Shown here in pieces: positions 6,336-8,488 of a stretch of DNA of 8,488 nt. Below the pieces are notes generated by a model, which was not told the DNA's origin, ran no database searches, and saw nothing but the letters and a program-made list of their open reading frames with translations. Origin of the DNA: Comamonadaceae bacterium (lineage in GTDB: Bacteria; Pseudomonadota; Gammaproteobacteria; Burkholderiales; Burkholderiaceae_C); the NCBI GenBank assembly GCA_947494405.1, contig CANLWQ010000074.1, positions 1 to 8,488 of the forward strand, read 5' to 3'. The position numbers were made by a program, and so were the translations under genes. Position 1 is the stretch's first letter; each line of letters opens with the position of its first letter.

Positions 6336-7526
6336 TCAAAGAGCCTGCCCCAGTCTGGCAATGCCTTCATTAATTTTGGCCACATCAGCCGTGGCAAAGC
6401 TCAGGCGAATCGCAGAGCTGTCTGGATTGTTGGCAAAGAATGGCGCACCAGGTACAAAAGCCACTCCTTTTTCTATGGCTCGCTTAGCCAACTCGCTGCC
6501 GCTTTTTTCTTTGCCGCCAGCACCTGTCAAATGGGCCCAAAAGAACAAGCCTCCCAGTGGTTGGGTATATGCTAAAGCGTCGCCCAGTTCTCGCTGCAAG
6601 GCCTCGCCCATGGCCAATGCACGCTCGGCGTACACGCGGCGTACATTCGCCAAGGTGGCAGGCATGCGGCCCGCTTTGAGGTAATGCGCGGCTGTGGCTT
6701 GGGCGAATGTTGAGGTGTGCGCATCGCTGAACTGTTTGCACATGGTGGCGCGGGCCAAGAGCTCTGGTGGGGCAATCATCCAGCCCAAACGCAGGCCTGG
6801 CGACAATACCTTGCTGAGTGACCCGCAATAAATCAACCAATCGCGGCTGCCAGGCACTTGCTCGCTCAAAGCCAACAAAGAGGGCGGCGGTGGTTCAGCA
6901 AAATACAAATCACCATAAGGGTCGTCTTCCACCACCACGGTTTGGTACTTGACAGCAAGCTGCAACACTTTCAAGCGGCGCTCAAGGCTGAGGGTGGCGC
7001 CACTGGGGTTGCCAAACGTAGGCACCAAATACACCAGCTTTGGCTTGTGCTTGACCATCATCTCTTCTAGCTTGTCAACTTGTACGCCATTGGCGTCAAT
7101 AGGCACACCCATCACTTGTGGGCCATACAACCTGAAACACTGGATGGTGGCCAAGAAAGTCGGGCCCTCAACCAACACCACGTCATCAGGATTGATCAAG
7201 GTTTTGGCAACCAAGTCCAATGCCTGTTGACTGCCGGTAGTCACAATCAAACCCTCTGGCGATAAACCTTTCACGCCTTTACTTGCCATGAAGGCGGCGA
7301 GCTGCTCGCGCAAGGGGTTGTAGCCTTCGGTCGCGCCGTATTGCAAGGCCGCGCCTGGCTCCTCGGTTAATGCACGTGCACTCGCTTCACGTATGCCTTC
7401 AACATCGAACATGGCGCTGTCAGGGAAACCGCCTGCAAAGCTGATGATGCCGGGCTTGCCCAGCAGTTTGAAGAGTTCACGGATGGCAGAGGTTTCTACC
7501 TTGTTGAGGCGATCAGCGAATTGCAT
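6336..7526 (-). CDS. PLP-dependent aminotransferase, class I/II (2-aminoadipate/LysN-like)
   Basis: A 396-residue fold-type I aminotransferase without the DNA-binding domain of MocR regulators. Numbered from ATG 7526: FAGGFPD (30-36), LQYGATEGYNPLRE (61-73), TTGSQQALDL (96-104), N173 in FGNPSGA, D201 and Y204 in EDDPYGDLYF, the Schiff-base K239 in GSLSKVLSPGLRLGW, and the carboxylate-binding R374 in SAIRLSFA. The pattern is that of the LysN/2-aminoadipate and aromatic or branched-chain group, so the amino donor is uncertain. The first possible ATG is 7553 (405 residues), but its extra nine codons come mostly from a GGGGTC/GACCCC palindrome and do not look like protein, whereas MQFADRLNKV resembles a family start. 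Neither start has a visible ribosome binding site. Convergent with gcvH (2-base gap), divergent from nth. Confidence 0.92.
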   Translation of the reverse strand: MQFADRLNKVETSAIRELFKLLGKPGIISFAGGFPDSAMFDVEGIREASARALTEEPGAALQYGATEGYNPLREQLAAFMASKGVKGLSPEGLIVTTGSQQALDLVAKTLINPDDVVLVEGPTFLATIQCFRLYGPQVMGVPIDANGVQVDKLEEMMVKHKPKLVYLVPTFGNPSGATLSLERRLKVLQLAVKYQTVVVEDDPYGDLYFAEPPPPSLLALSEQVPGSRDWLIYCGSLSKVLSPGLRLGWMIAPPELLARATMCKQFSDAHTSTFAQATAAHYLKAGRMPATLANVRRVYAERALAMGEALQRELGDALAYTQPLGGLFFWAHLTGAGGKEKSGSELAKRAIEKGVAFVPGAPFFANNPDSSAIRLSFATADVAKINEGIARLGQAL

Positions 7527-7537
7527 AGGGACATAAT

Positions 7538-7552
7538 TGGGGTCTGACCCCA
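7538..7552. repeat. Perfect 7-bp-arm palindrome between aminotransferase and nth starts
   Basis: TGGGGTC-T-GACCCCA, a GC-rich perfect inverted repeat with a one-base centre, sits directly between two divergent genes. It overlaps the upstream candidate ATG of the aminotransferase (7551-7553) and lies 4 bases before the first possible nth ATG. It may be an operator, or a copy of a dispersed palindromic repeat: I recall GGGGTCAGA-type palindromes recurring between genes in proteobacteria, but could not check that. No second copy was noticed in this window. Confidence 0.6.
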
Positions 7553-7562
7553 TTTAATGAAA

Positions 7563-8204
7563 ATGAAAAAAGAGCACATCGAGTCGTTTTTTGCGACGCT
7601 TCAAGCAGCCAACCCGCAGCCCAATACTGAGCTTGAATATACCAGCGTGTTTGAGTTGCTCACCGCTGTACTGCTGAGCGCACAAGCCACCGATGTCGGG
7701 GTGAACAAGGCGACTCGACAACTGTTTGTGGTGGCCAATACACCTCAGCAAATTTTGAATTTAGGTCTTGAAGGACTAGAGGCTTACATTAAGACGATTG
7801 GCTTGTTTCGCAGCAAAGCCCGCCACCTGATGCAAACCTGCCAACTGCTGATGGACTTGCATGGGGGCGAAGTACCGCGTAGCCGCGAAGCCTTGGAAGC
7901 CCTGCCGGGCGTGGGTCGCAAAACTGCCAATGTGGTGCTGAATGTGGCTTTTGGCGAGCCCACGATGGCAGTAGATACACATATTTTTAGGGTGGGCAAC
8001 CGCACCGGCTTAGCCCCTGGTAAAACGCCTTACGAGGTGGAGATGGGTTTAATGAAACGCATCCCTAAAGCCTATTTGGTCGATGCACACCACTGGCTTA
8101 TCTTGCTGGGGCGTTATGTTTGCCAAGCGAGAAAGCCGCAGTGTTGGCAATGTCAGGTGTCTGCGTTTTGCAGCTTCAAACCCAAAACACAAAGCCCAAT
8201 TTAA
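7563..8204 (+). CDS. nth: Endonuclease III (DNA glycosylase/AP lyase)
   Basis: A 213-residue base-excision repair enzyme that removes oxidised pyrimidines and nicks the abasic site. From ATG 7563: TELEYTSVFELLTAVLLSAQATD near the N-terminus; helix-hairpin-helix LPGVGRKTANVV with catalytic K120; D138 in VDTHIFRV; and the C-terminal [4Fe-4S] loop C187-x6-C194-x2-C197-x5-C203. These positions equal the E. coli numbering exactly, which is why I prefer 7563 over ATG 7557 two codons upstream; neither has a visible ribosome binding site. Divergent from the aminotransferase, with the 7538-7552 palindrome just upstream. The stop overlaps the convergent ABC ATPase stop by 4 bases (TTAA, 8201-8204). Confidence 0.96.
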   Translation: MKKEHIESFFATLQAANPQPNTELEYTSVFELLTAVLLSAQATDVGVNKATRQLFVVANTPQQILNLGLEGLEAYIKTIGLFRSKARHLMQTCQLLMDLHGGEVPRSREALEALPGVGRKTANVVLNVAFGEPTMAVDTHIFRVGNRTGLAPGKTPYEVEMGLMKRIPKAYLVDAHHWLILLGRYVCQARKPQCWQCQVSAFCSFKPKTQSPI

Positions 8205-8488
8205 ATAGGCAGAACCACCCACTGGTCTGCCAAACGGTGGAGGGAAATGCGATGTGCAAACACCTCCATCAAGGCCTGGTGTAACAAAGGGTCATCGGGC
8301 TTGGCTTGAATCACCAAACGACCTTGGTTCATCAACACCACATGGTCAGCCCGCATGGCCAAATTCAGGTCATGCAAAACACTCACCACGGTGGTGTTGT
8401 GCTGGGTGAGTTGCTGAACTGTGTGCAACCAATCCGATTGGTTGGGCAGGTCCACATTGGCAATCGGCTCGTCCATCAACAAAATCGG
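8201..8488 (-). CDS. ABC transporter ATP-binding protein, C-terminal part (iron-siderophore/haem/B12 type)
   Basis: The last 95 residues of an ABC ATPase whose 5' part lies beyond the right edge. Seen: Walker B ILLMDEP just inside the edge, with the catalytic glutamate; the D-loop region NVDL; and the switch histidine in SVLHDLNLAMRADHVVLMNQGRLV. Walker A and the LSGGQ signature are outside the window. The sequence and short C-terminus after the H-loop resemble the FecE/BtuD/HmuV importer ATPases that serve FecCD-type permeases for iron-siderophore, haem or cobalamin, so a permease and a binding protein are expected further right; which ligand cannot be told. Convergent with nth, sharing the TTAA that forms both stop codons. 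Confidence 0.88.
   Translation of the reverse strand, partial: PILLMDEPIANVDLPNQSDWLHTVQQLTQHNTTVVSVLHDLNLAMRADHVVLMNQGRLVIQAKPDDPLLHQALMEVFAHRISLHRLADQWVVLPI

Noticed and set aside
6336..7526. MocR/GntR-type regulator with aminotransferase domain
   Set aside because: The protein begins directly with the aminotransferase N-arm; no winged-helix domain precedes it.
1..8488. CRISPR arrays, tRNA/rRNA genes, insertion sequences, toxin-antitoxin or defence genes
   Set aside because: No regularly spaced repeats, transposase-like frames, cloverleaf-like segments or defence domains were seen; nearly all of the window is filled by ordinary metabolic genes.

Overview
The window looks like chromosomal housekeeping and central-metabolism DNA from a betaproteobacterium, most likely order Burkholderiales and perhaps a Comamonadaceae-like lineage. 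This rests on recalled resemblance of the ETF-QO N-terminus, the endonuclease III and the ScoA/ScoB proteins to that group; no search was run. Base composition is moderate by eye, with one clearly AT-rich patch around 2845-2925. I see no RNA genes, insertion sequence, CRISPR array or phage gene.

Layout: the 3' tail of a plus-strand gene (to 121), possibly a MarR-type winged-helix protein, meets the end of a minus-strand scoA-scoB pair (128-1476), a two-subunit 3-oxoacid CoA-transferase. A 92-base divergent gap leads to a plus-strand AhpD-like, peroxidase-related protein (1569-2147). Next comes a minus-strand block read from right to left: an SDR oxidoreductase (3370-4152), an overlapping hotdog-fold acyl-CoA thioesterase (2954-3373), then, after an AT-rich gap with a 13-base palindrome, a TetR-family regulator (2151-2810). 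Divergent from the SDR gene is a plus-strand pair, ETF-ubiquinone oxidoreductase (4283-5968) and gcvH (5971-6333), 2 bases apart. The right end holds a minus-strand PLP aminotransferase (6336-7526), a divergent plus-strand nth (7563-8204), and the 3' part of a minus-strand ABC ATPase running off the window (8201-8488).

How the genes may work together: several act on acyl-CoA chemistry and its electron flow. ScoAB activates or releases 3-oxoacids, the thioesterase hydrolyses an acyl-CoA, the SDR probably interconverts a hydroxy/keto group, and ETF-QO passes electrons from acyl-CoA or N-methylglycine dehydrogenases to quinone. The SDR-thioesterase pair, translationally coupled and followed by a TetR regulator, is the most module-like unit, but its substrate cannot be read from sequence. 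The ETF-QO/gcvH pairing is unusual because gcvT and gcvP are not beside it.

I did not find a convincing new biological system. The points most worth a second look are the perfect GGGGTC/GACCCC palindrome packed between the aminotransferase and nth starts, the orphan gcvH coupled to ETF-QO, the palindrome upstream of tetR, and the fact that all four convergent gene junctions are 6 bases or less, or overlap.
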